Translations under genes and position numbers: made by a program
Assembly: GCA_001800975.1 (NCBI GenBank)
Contig: MGWK01000088.1
Location: 1 to 63,530, forward strand
Source: Flavobacteria bacterium RIFCSPLOWO2_12_FULL_35_11
GTDB taxonomy: Bacteria; Bacteroidota; Bacteroidia; Flavobacteriales; Flavobacteriaceae
DNA length: 63,530 nt
Direction: 5' to 3'
The notes under the pieces: generated by a model
Told to the model about the DNA's origin: nothing
Databases searched by the model: none
The model's input: only the letters and a program-made list of their open reading frames with translations
In this document: in pieces, positions 27,595 to 35,499 of the stretch
How positions within the stretch are numbered: the stretch's first letter is position 1
Layout: each line of letters begins with the position of its first letter

Positions 27595-27711
27595 AGCGTT
27601 TAAATATGAATTGGCTAAACACAAATTTTTATTATCACTTCAATAAAAAAAGTTTATAACTATTTTAACAATTGTGATATAACTAACATTTATGATACTG
27701 ACAAATCAATG

Positions 27712-27719
27712 TATCTTTG
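27712..27719 (+). promoter_or_regulatory. -7 box of the TerB-DnaJ gene
   Basis: TATCTTTG lies 17 bp before the start codon. No clear TTG element is seen upstream. Confidence 0.5.
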
Positions 27720-27736
27720 CGCTCTAAGTAAAAATT

Positions 27737-28477
27737 ATGGGAAATTTTGTTAAATGGTTGGGCGCCGGATTGGGTTTTACGCTTGGAGGTCCAATCGGCA
27801 GTATTTTAGGTTTTGCGGTTGGCAGTTTTATTGATGGATTTTCAAGAGAAGATATTGAACTCGCAAGAACTTATGGTGCGTCCGGCACAAATGCACAATC
27901 TGGAGATTTTGAAGTCAGTTTATTGTTATTGTCATCGGTGGTTATTAAAGCCGACGGAAATGTAAACGAGCGTGAATTGTTATTTGTAAGAGAACATTTT
28001 AAGCGGATGTACGGCGAAGAACGCGCCAACAATGCGTTTAAATTGTTTAAGGTATTTATTAAAAACAATGAGATCTCAACGCCTCAAATTTGCACCCAGA
28101 TACGTCAGAATTTAACGCATGCATCACGTTTGCAATTGATTCATTTTTTGTTTGGTATTGCAAATGCCGACGGAAACGTTCATGAAGTTGAGGTAAATAT
28201 TATTAAAACCATAGCCGGTTATCTGTATGTGAATCCGCACGATTTTGAATCGATAAAAGCGATGTTTTATAATAGTTCAGACAGCGCTTACCGGATTTTG
28301 GAAATCGAAAAAACGGCGACCAATGATGAAGTAAAATTGGCATATAGAAAAATGGCGAAAAAATACCATCCTGATAAACTGCAACATCTTGGAACCGAAC
28401 ACATAAAAGGCGCCGAAGAAAAATTTAAGCAGGTGAGCATTGCTTATGAGCAAATTCAAAAAGAAAGAGGATTGTAA
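27737..28477 (+). CDS. TerB-like and DnaJ-domain co-chaperone (DjlA-like)
   Basis: This 246-residue protein has a Gly-rich hydrophobic N-terminus (about 7-30, [22 protein letters not shown]) that may be membrane-associated. A TerB-like helical domain follows (about 55-160, with paired [11 protein letters not shown] and [11 protein letters not shown] repeats), then a C-terminal J domain with the HPD motif ([10 protein letters not shown]). This order is that of DjlA. The J domain would stimulate an Hsp70 partner encoded elsewhere. Confidence 0.9.
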   Translation: MGNFVKWLGAGLGFTLGGPIGSILGFAVGSFIDGFSREDIELARTYGASGTNAQSGDFEVSLLLLSSVVIKADGNVNERELLFVREHFKRMYGEERANNAFKLFKVFIKNNEISTPQICTQIRQNLTHASRLQLIHFLFGIANADGNVHEVEVNIIKTIAGYLYVNPHDFESIKAMFYNSSDSAYRILEIEKTATNDEVKLAYRKMAKKYHPDKLQHLGTEHIKGAEEKFKQVSIAYEQIQKERGL

Positions 28478-28578
28478 TGAGTATAAAGAGTTCATCCAAG
28501 TTTTGAGGTCGCAAATTGCGTCTTCAAATATTTGATTTCTTATTCATTTTATCCACATTTTAATTATTCAATCAAATC

Positions 28579-28697
28579 GCGTTAGTGATTGAAGCGGAAA
28601 TCCTTTTTTGAGGTTTTTACCGAAAAAAAGATTGCAGCGGAAAGCACGCCCGCATTTTCGCGGGAACGCCCACCGAAAAGGCGGGCAGGCCCAAAAA
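28579..28697. repeat. Structured intergenic repeat, copy 2
   Basis: It runs from GCGTTAGTGATTGAAGCG to GGGCAGGCCC and aligns with 17443-17556. The stems are CTTTTTTGAGG/CCGAAAAAAAG, CCCGC/GCGGG and GCCC/GGGC. The middle stem is longer here than in copy 1. Confidence 0.85.
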
Positions 28698-28892
28698 TTT
28701 CAACTTAATTTTTTTATTATTTTCAACAAAATCGCATCAATTTCAGCATAAAATAGGTCGGTATTTTTTTACAATTATTGAAATAAGCATAACGGAATTT
28801 CAATTCATATACAGGTGAAAATATGCGAATTACATATGACCGAATTAAAACAATAATTATTTACATATGAAATGATATTTTCAATAAAATCC

Positions 28893-28903
28893 GTAATTTC
28901 GCA
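28893..28903 (+). promoter_or_regulatory. Candidate -7 region of ileS
   Basis: GTAATTTCGCA differs by one base from the motif before leuS and ends 24 bp before the start codon. Confidence 0.4.
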
Positions 28904-28927
28904 CACTAATTGATTTAAGGGCATAAA

Positions 28928-31900
28928 ATGAGCAAAAAATTTAGAGAATATAAAGGATTGGACCTCACCAAAGTAGCAGAAGAGACTTTGGCATTTTGGG
29001 AAGCGGAACATATTTTCGAAAAAAGCATTAGCACACGAGACGAGAATAAATCATTTGTATTTTATGAAGGACCGCCATCTGCAAACGGATTGCCGGGAAT
29101 TCACCATGTGATGGCCCGTGCCATAAAAGATATTTTTTGCCGTTACAAAACCCTTAAGGGTTTTCAGGTAAAACGAAAAGCTGGCTGGGATACGCACGGA
29201 TTGCCAATTGAATTGGGTGTTGAAAAAGAACTGGGAATTACCAAAGAAGATATTGGCAAAAAAATTTCTGTAGAAGAATATAACGAAGCTTGTAAAAATG
29301 CCGTAATGCGCTATACCTATGTTTGGAATGATTTAACCAAACGCATTGGCTATTGGGTAGATATGGAAGATCCTTACGTGACCTACAAACCAAAATACAT
29401 GGAAACGGTTTGGTGGTTGTTGGCCCAATTGTACAAAAAAGGATTGATTTACAAAGGATATACCATTCAGCCTTATTCGCCAAAAGCGGGTACGGGTTTG
29501 AGTTCACACGAATTAAACCAGCCGGGAACTTATCAGGATATTACAGATACCACGGTTGTTGCGCAATTTAAAGTCCTATCCCCAGCCCTTTCCGAAGGAA
29601 AGGGAGTTTCAAAACAGGATTTAAAAGTAAATCCCTTTGGGAAGGATTTAGGATGGGACAATACTTACTTCTTGGCATGGACAACAACGCCTTGGACATT
29701 GCCATCAAACACAGCGCTTACGGTTGGAAAAAAGATTGATTACGTTTTGGTTTCCACTTTTAACCAGTACACCTTTGAGCCTATCAACGTAATTTTGGCT
29801 AAAGCATTGGTTGGGAAGCAATTTTCGGGCAAATTTTTTGCTGTTGAAAATGAGTCTCAACTTTCTGATTACAGCGAAAACGACAAAAAGATTCCTTATT
29901 TTATTGTTGGAGAATGTAAAGGAGCCGATTTGGTTGAATTTAGATATGAGCAATTGATGCCTTACGCGCTTCCTTATAAAAATCCGGAAAATGCTTTTAG
30001 GGTCATTGCCGGTGATTTCGTGACTACCGAAGACGGTACAGGAATTGTGCACACTGCGCCAACTTTTGGGGCAGATGATGCGATGGTTGCAAAACAGGCT
30101 TCGCCTGAAGTGCCGCCAATGTTGGTGTTGGACGATAACGGGAATCCGGTTCCTTTGGTTGATTTACAAGGAAGATTCACCAAACATATGGGAGAATATG
30201 CAGGGAAATACGTAAAAAACGAATATTATGAAGACGGAGAAGCGCCAGAGCGCTCTTTGGATGTGGAAATTGCCATTCAATTAAAAGAAGAAAACAAAGC
30301 GTTCAACGTAGAAAAATACAAACACAGTTATCCACATTGCTGGCGAACCGACAAACCGGTTTTATACTATCCGCTGGATTCCTGGTTTATAAAAGTGACC
30401 GACAAGCGCGATCGCATGTTCGATTTGAACAATACCATTAACTGGAAACCAAAATCAACCGGTGAAGGCCGATTTGGCAACTGGCTGAAAAATGCCAACG
30501 ACTGGAACTTATCACGTTCCCGTTACTGGGGAATTCCTTTGCCAATTTGGAGAACGGAAGACGGAACAGAGGAAATTTTTATTGGCTCGGTTGAAGAATT
30601 GATGAATGAAATGAAAAAATCGGTAGCCGCCGGACATATGAAAGCCGCTATTTTTGCTGATTTTGAAGTGGGAAATATGAGCGAAGAAAACTATGATAAA
30701 ATCGACTTGCATAAAAATGTGGTTGATGCAATTGTCTTGGTTTCAGCTTCGGGAAAACCAATGAAACGCGAAGCAGATTTGATTGATGTTTGGTTTGATT
30801 CTGGCTCTATGCCTTATGCACAATGGCATTATCCGTTCGAAAATAAAGATTTAATAGACAATAATAAATTCTTTCCGGCCGATTTTATTGCGGAAGGTGT
30901 TGACCAAACAAGAGGTTGGTTTTATACGCTTCATGCAATTTCAACCATGGTTTTTGATTCCGTTGCGTATAAAAATGTGGTTTCAAACGGATTGGTGCTG
31001 GACAAAGACGGCAAAAAAATGTCGAAACGTTTGGGAAATGCCGTTGACCCATTTGAAACGATGGACAAATATGGTGCAGATGCCACACGTTGGTACATGA
31101 TTGTAAATGCAAATCCGTGGGACAATTTAAAATTTGACTTGGAAGGAATTGATGAGGTTCGAAGAAAATTCTTCGGAACGCTTTACAATACGTATTCTTT
31201 CTTTTCATTGTATGCAAACTTGGATAATTTTTCCTATTCCGAAGAAGAAATTGCTTTGGATGAAAGACCTGAAATCGATCGTTGGATTTTATCCGAACTG
31301 AATACCTTGATAAAAAATACTGAAAGTTTTTATGAAGATTACGAGCCAACAAAAGCGGCGCGTGCCATTCAGGATTTTGTTTCAGAAAATTTAAGCAACT
31401 GGTTTGTGCGATTAAGCAGAAGACGTTTTTGGAAAGGCGATTACGAAAAAGACAAAGTTTCGGGCTATCAAACGCTTTATACCTGTCTTTTAACAGTGGC
31501 GAAATTGGGCGCGCCAATCGCACCGTTTTTTATGGACAATCTTTACAAAGATTTAACAAATGTTTCTTGTAAAGAAGCATTTGAATCAGTACATTTGGCG
31601 ACTTTTCCAATTTATGATAAAAGTTTAGTCGACAATAAGTTAGAGCACAAAATGCAACAGGCTCAAAAAATTGCCTCTATGGTTTTGTCATTGCGAAAAA
31701 AGGAAATGATTAAAGTGCGTCAGCCCTTGCAAAGAATTATGATTCCGGTGTTAAATGATGAAGAAAGGGAAGAAATTTTAGCGGTGGCCGATTTGATAAA
31801 ATCCGAAGTGAACGTTAAAGAAATTGAATTGATTGATGATGCTTCAGGAATCGTGGTAAAAACCATTAAACCAAATTTTAAGGTGTTGGGACCAAGGTTT

Positions 31901-32377
31901 GGAAAAGATATGAAAATCATCTCTGAAGCCATTCAAAATTTAACACAAGAAGACATCGCAACTGTTGAAAAACAGCAAGAAATATCGTTGGTAATAAATG
32001 ATAAAGTTGTAAATTTAAAACTTGAGGAAGTTGAGATTACGTCCCAGGATATTGAAGGCTGGCTGGTAGCCAATCAAGGAGGTTTAACAGTGGCTTTAGA
32101 CATCACAATTACGGAGGATTTACGGATGGAAGGCAATGCTAGAGAGCTGGTAAACAGGGTTCAGAATTTGCGCAAGGATTCGGGCTTGGAAGTTACTGAC
32201 AAAATAACATTAGTTATTCAAAAAAATGATATATTAGGGCGCTCAATTGCAGCAAATGAACGCTATATTAAAACCGAAACATTAACGAAAGAACTCGTTT
32301 TTGTAGATGAATTAGAAAATGGTACAGAAATTGCCTTTGACGATGTGCAAACGAAAATATTAATAAAGAAAAATTAA
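28928..32377 (+). CDS. ileS: Isoleucyl-tRNA synthetase with in-frame palindromic insertion
   Basis: This 1149-residue class I synthetase charges tRNA-Ile. The HIGH-equivalent is GLPGIHHVM after EGPPSANG, and the KMSKS-equivalent is KKMSKRLGNAVDP. The editing domain begins with TTTPWTLPSNTAL. Residues 216-243 (VLSPALSEGKG ... PFGKDLGW) are not native-looking. They encode the palindromic element also seen in LeuRS, at the corresponding loop before the Thr-rich editing motif. The frame is intact. A DksA-like gene follows 3 bp downstream. Confidence 0.95.
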   Translation: MSKKFREYKGLDLTKVAEETLAFWEAEHIFEKSISTRDENKSFVFYEGPPSANGLPGIHHVMARAIKDIFCRYKTLKGFQVKRKAGWDTHGLPIELGVEKELGITKEDIGKKISVEEYNEACKNAVMRYTYVWNDLTKRIGYWVDMEDPYVTYKPKYMETVWWLLAQLYKKGLIYKGYTIQPYSPKAGTGLSSHELNQPGTYQDITDTTVVAQFKVLSPALSEGKGVSKQDLKVNPFGKDLGWDNTYFLAWTTTPWTLPSNTALTVGKKIDYVLVSTFNQYTFEPINVILAKALVGKQFSGKFFAVENESQLSDYSENDKKIPYFIVGECKGADLVEFRYEQLMPYALPYKNPENAFRVIAGDFVTTEDGTGIVHTAPTFGADDAMVAKQASPEVPPMLVLDDNGNPVPLVDLQGRFTKHMGEYAGKYVKNEYYEDGEAPERSLDVEIAIQLKEENKAFNVEKYKHSYPHCWRTDKPVLYYPLDSWFIKVTDKRDRMFDLNNTINWKPKSTGEGRFGNWLKNANDWNLSRSRYWGIPLPIWRTEDGTEEIFIGSVEELMNEMKKSVAAGHMKAAIFADFEVGNMSEENYDKIDLHKNVVDAIVLVSASGKPMKREADLIDVWFDSGSMPYAQWHYPFENKDLIDNNKFFPADFIAEGVDQTRGWFYTLHAISTMVFDSVAYKNVVSNGLVLDKDGKKMSKRLGNAVDPFETMDKYGADATRWYMIVNANPWDNLKFDLEGIDEVRRKFFGTLYNTYSFFSLYANLDNFSYSEEEIALDERPEIDRWILSELNTLIKNTESFYEDYEPTKAARAIQDFVSENLSNWFVRLSRRRFWKGDYEKDKVSGYQTLYTCLLTVAKLGAPIAPFFMDNLYKDLTNVSCKEAFESVHLATFPIYDKSLVDNKLEHKMQQAQKIASMVLSLRKKEMIKVRQPLQRIMIPVLNDEEREEILAVADLIKSEVNVKEIELIDDASGIVVKTIKPNFKVLGPRFGKDMKIISEAIQNLTQEDIATVEKQQEISLVINDKVVNLKLEEVEITSQDIEGWLVANQGGLTVALDITITEDLRMEGNARELVNRVQNLRKDSGLEVTDKITLVIQKNDILGRSIAANERYIKTETLTKELVFVDELENGTEIAFDDVQTKILIKKN
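29573..29656 (+). mobile_element. 84-nt in-frame palindromic element inside ileS (no nuclease)
   Basis: Its first ~35 nt and last 20 nt are identical to the ends of the leuS element. The hairpin CCCTTTCC-GAA-GGAAAGGG is present once. It encodes 28 residues in the same reading frame as the leuS copy. It lacks the 396-nt nuclease cassette and so looks like the empty form. Confidence 0.85.
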
Positions 32378-32380
32378 GTT

Positions 32381-32758
32381 ATGGACGAAAATAACAGATA
32401 TTCAGATAAAGATTTGGCTGAATTTAAAGAATTAATTTTGCAGAAAAAGGAACGTGCTGAAGAAGATTTGGCACTCTTAAAAAGCATCTTTAAAAACGAC
32501 AGCGATAACGGCACCGACGATACTTCTCCAACATTTAAAGCTTTTGAAGAAGGTTCAGAAACCATGTCTAAAGAAGCAAATGTGCAGTTGGCCATTCGTC
32601 AGGAAAAGTTTATTCGCGATTTAAAAAATGCTTTGCAGCGCATTGAAAACAAAACCTACGGAATTTGCCGCGTAACCGGTAAATTGATTCAAAAGGAACG
32701 TTTAAAATTAGTGCCGCATGCAACATTGAGCATCGAGGCAAAAAATATGCAACAATAA
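32381..32758 (+). CDS. TraR/DksA-family protein
   Basis: This 125-residue protein has a coiled-coil N-terminal half (LAEFKELILQKKERAEEDLALL) and a C-terminal region aligned to the DksA zinc finger (YGICRVTGKLIQKERLKLVPHAT). Only one of the usual zinc cysteines is kept, so the finger probably does not bind zinc in the classical way. DksA proteins bind RNA polymerase through the secondary channel. It is 3 bp behind ileS, in one operon with it, and followed by a terminator. Confidence 0.9.
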   Translation: MDENNRYSDKDLAEFKELILQKKERAEEDLALLKSIFKNDSDNGTDDTSPTFKAFEEGSETMSKEANVQLAIRQEKFIRDLKNALQRIENKTYGICRVTGKLIQKERLKLVPHATLSIEAKNMQQ

Positions 32759-32778
32759 AATCAGTCATTATATTTATT

Positions 32779-32813
32779 ATGAAGCTTCAACGCGTTGAAG
32801 CTTCATTTTTTTA
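32779..32813 (+). terminator. Terminator after the ileS operon
   Basis: ATGAAGCTTCAA pairs perfectly with its complement around CGCG and is followed by a T run. Confidence 0.88.
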
Positions 32814-32839
32814 ATATGCTTATATAAAATCTACTACCA

Positions 32840-33448
32840 TTGAAAAAACCCGTCATCATCATCATTTTAATATTGTTAATTGATCAAATTAGCAAAATAT
32901 ATATAAAAACTAATTTTTTGTATGGTGAAGAGGTTATTGTTTTCGACTGGTTTCGTATTCATTTTATTGAAAATAACGGCATGGCCTGGGGCGCGGAATT
33001 TGGCGGCAGAACAGGTAAATTGGTTTTAACGGTTTTCAGGTTGTTCGCCATTGTGGGAATAGGATATTGGCTGTATAGCTCTGTTAAAAAAAATGCGCCT
33101 GCTATTTTAATTGTTGCCATTTCTCTAATTTTCGCCGGAGCTATGGGGAATATTATAGATTCGGTTTTTTACGGAGTTATATTTGATACGCCAAGAAATG
33201 CAGTTGCCACGTTGTTTGCCGAAAAACCTTACGGCACCTTATTTCATGGTAAAGTGGTAGATATGCTTTATTTTCCTATCTGGAGCGGTGATTTGCCAAG
33301 TTGGGTACCTTTTTGGGGCGGAAAACCTTTCACCTTTTTCAATGCTATTTTTAACATTGCCGATGCTTCGATTTCTACGGCAGTCGGTATTTTAATTTTC
33401 TTCAATAAAAAGGCATTTCCAAAAGAGGAAACTAAAGAAATTGTTTAA
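32840..33448 (+). CDS. lspA: Lipoprotein signal peptidase
   Basis: This 202-residue inner-membrane aspartic peptidase removes lipoprotein signal peptides. It has four predicted helices. The catalytic Asp regions are IIDSVFYGVI (preceded by GAMGN) and IFNIADASIS, with the N-terminal motif LLIDQISKIYIKTNF. The start is TTG at 32840, giving the family N-terminus. It is longer than proteobacterial LspA because of a periplasmic loop (about 110-150) usual in Bacteroidota. Confidence 0.93.
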   Translation: MKKPVIIIILILLIDQISKIYIKTNFLYGEEVIVFDWFRIHFIENNGMAWGAEFGGRTGKLVLTVFRLFAIVGIGYWLYSSVKKNAPAILIVAISLIFAGAMGNIIDSVFYGVIFDTPRNAVATLFAEKPYGTLFHGKVVDMLYFPIWSGDLPSWVPFWGGKPFTFFNAIFNIADASISTAVGILIFFNKKAFPKEETKEIV

Positions 33449-33620
33449 AATTTTATAGATTTTTTCTGATTATTTTAATCAAAAGCCACTTTTCTGAATA
33501 ATAGATGACTTCAATAATTATTTATTTCGTCTTTAAAATCGATGAAATTTAACTTCATAAAAGAAAATTACCAATTCAATAAAAATCTGTAATTTTATTT
33601 TTTTTAAATCACAGCACTTT

Positions 33621-35405
33621 TTGGAATTAGAAATTCAAATAAAAATCTTACCGTCACTTCCCGGGGTATATCAATATTATGATAAAAACGGCACTATTTT
33701 ATATGTGGGAAAAGCCAAAAACCTTAAGAAAAGGGTTTCTTCCTATTTTAATAAAACCCATGAAGCCGGTAAAACCAATGTGTTGGTTAAAAAAATTGTA
33801 AAAATTGAACATATTGTTGTAGACACGGAAACAGATGCCTTGTTGCTGGAAAACAATTTGATCAAAAAATACCAGCCACGCTACAATGTGATGCTGAAAG
33901 ATGACAAAACTTATCCGTGGATTTGTATTAAAAAAGAGCGCTTTCCTCGTATTTTTTTGACAAGAAATGTCATTAAAGACGGCTCGGAGTATTATGGTCC
34001 ATATCCTTCGGTAAAAATGGCCAAAGCCTTGCTTGATTTAATAAAAGAACTGTACCAGCTGCGTTCCTGCAGCTACGATTTGAGCGAAAAAAACGTAGAA
34101 CTTAAAAAATATATGGTTTGTTTGGATTTTCATATCGGAAACTGCAAAGGGTCTTGCGAAGGACTTCAGACAGAAAAAGAATATGATAACGATATTCAGG
34201 CAATCAGAAACATTGTGAAAGGGAATTTTAAGGAATCCATTCAACAGTTTTACGACTTGATGATTTATTATTCAAACGAAATGGAGTTTGAAGAAGCCCA
34301 AAAAATTAAGGAGAAAATAGATGTTTTGGCCAATTATCAGGCAAAATCTACCGTTGTAAATCCGTCAATAACCAATGTCGATGTTTTTTCCATTGTTTCA
34401 GATGAAAGCTATAGTTACGTCAACTTTTTCAAAATAATTAATGGCGCAATCATTCAATCTCACACCGTTGAAATTAAAAAGAAACTAGACGAAACCGACA
34501 AAGAATTATTGGAGTTGGCCATTATTGAAATCAGACAGCGATTTAATTCGCAATCCACTGAAGTTTATGTGCCTTTTGAAGTTGATTTGGGAGAAAAAAT
34601 AAAAGTGACAGTCCCCAAACTTGGGGATAAAAAGCATATTGTGGATTTGAGTTTGCGCAACGCAAAATATTATAGACAGGAGCAATTTAAACAGCTAAAA
34701 ATTGTTGATCCAGACAAGCATGTAAACAGAATTATGGCCCAAATGCAAAAGGATTTGCGTTTAACTGCAGAACCAAGGTATATTGAGTGTTTTGACAATT
34801 CAAATATTCAGGGAACCAATCCGGTGGCGGCCTGCGTGGTTTTTAAAAATGGAAAGCCAAGTAAAAAGGATTACAGGCACTTTAATATAAAAACTGTTGA
34901 AGGACCAGATGATTTTGCTTCTATGGAAGAAGTTGTTTTCAGAAGATATAAAAGGTTGCTGGAGGAAGGGCAAGAATTGCCTCAGTTAATCGTTATTGAT
35001 GGAGGTAAAGGGCAATTGTCTTCAGCATTAAAAAGTCTGGATATACTGGGGCTGAGACATAAAATTGCCATTATAGGAATTGCCAAGCGCCTGGAAGAAA
35101 TTTATTATCCGAATGATCCTGTGCCATTATATTTAAATAAAACTTCTGAATCTTTAAAAATTATTCAGCAATTGCGCAATGAAGCACATAGATTTGGAAT
35201 TACGCATCATCGAAATAAAAGAAGCAAAAACGTGCTGGTTAATGAATTGGAACAAATTTCTGGTGTTGGTAAACAAACTATTGTATCTTTATTAAAACAA
35301 TTTAAATCGTTAAAAAGAACAGCGCTTGCTTCATTTGAAGAGCTGGAACAAGTTGTTGGAAAATCGAAAGCCACTATTATTTTTAACTATTTTTCAAAAA
35401 AATAG
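33621..35405 (+). CDS. uvrC: Excinuclease ABC subunit C
   Basis: This 594-residue nuclease of nucleotide excision repair makes the 3' and 5' cuts around lesions marked by UvrAB. A GIY-YIG domain is at about 13-90 (LPGVYQYYDKNGTILYVGKAKNL). A UVR motif lies near FEEAQKIKEKID, an RNase H-like C-terminal nuclease region contains ECFDNSNIQGTNPVA and VIDGGKGQL, and a helix-hairpin-helix end has ISGVGKQTIVSLL. The start is TTG. The upstream 172 nt hold nothing recognisable. Confidence 0.95.
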   Translation: MELEIQIKILPSLPGVYQYYDKNGTILYVGKAKNLKKRVSSYFNKTHEAGKTNVLVKKIVKIEHIVVDTETDALLLENNLIKKYQPRYNVMLKDDKTYPWICIKKERFPRIFLTRNVIKDGSEYYGPYPSVKMAKALLDLIKELYQLRSCSYDLSEKNVELKKYMVCLDFHIGNCKGSCEGLQTEKEYDNDIQAIRNIVKGNFKESIQQFYDLMIYYSNEMEFEEAQKIKEKIDVLANYQAKSTVVNPSITNVDVFSIVSDESYSYVNFFKIINGAIIQSHTVEIKKKLDETDKELLELAIIEIRQRFNSQSTEVYVPFEVDLGEKIKVTVPKLGDKKHIVDLSLRNAKYYRQEQFKQLKIVDPDKHVNRIMAQMQKDLRLTAEPRYIECFDNSNIQGTNPVAACVVFKNGKPSKKDYRHFNIKTVEGPDDFASMEEVVFRRYKRLLEEGQELPQLIVIDGGKGQLSSALKSLDILGLRHKIAIIGIAKRLEEIYYPNDPVPLYLNKTSESLKIIQQLRNEAHRFGITHHRNKRSKNVLVNELEQISGVGKQTIVSLLKQFKSLKRTALASFEELEQVVGKSKATIIFNYFSKK

Positions 35406-35411
35406 AAATTA

Positions 35412-35499
35412 ATGAAACGAGCATAACAAATTTTGATACAAAAAGGAATGATTAATGCGAACAGCAGCTGTTACCGCTAAAAAATAAAATTTAAACCAG
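35412..35499 (+). repeat. 88-nt leader repeat, copy 2 (before patatin gene)
   Basis: It begins ATGAAACGAGCATAA 7 nt after the uvrC stop and ends at the patatin start. It contains AACAGC-A-GCTGTT, a perfect small palindrome. About 80 of 88 positions match copy 1 when one T insertion and one C deletion are allowed. Confidence 0.85.

Larger units (their letters stand above)
28478..28927. other. 450-nt intergenic region before ileS
   Basis: It contains the second copy of the structured repeat (28579-28697), an AT-rich stretch without convincing open frame or RNA gene, and the ileS promoter region ending in GTAATTTCGCA. A TTACATATGA-type direct repeat occurs twice near 28830 and 28861 (ATTACATATGA, TTACATATGA). 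Confidence 0.6.

Noticed and set aside
30885-31523. 212-codon minus-strand frame inside ileS
   Set aside because: It is antisense to conserved IleRS catalytic sequence, with low-complexity translation, and is a shadow frame.
34603-34625. CCCCAAACTTGGGG palindrome in uvrC as another in-frame repeat insertion
   Set aside because: It encodes VPKLGDK, which looks like native UvrC sequence, so the palindrome is probably coincidental.
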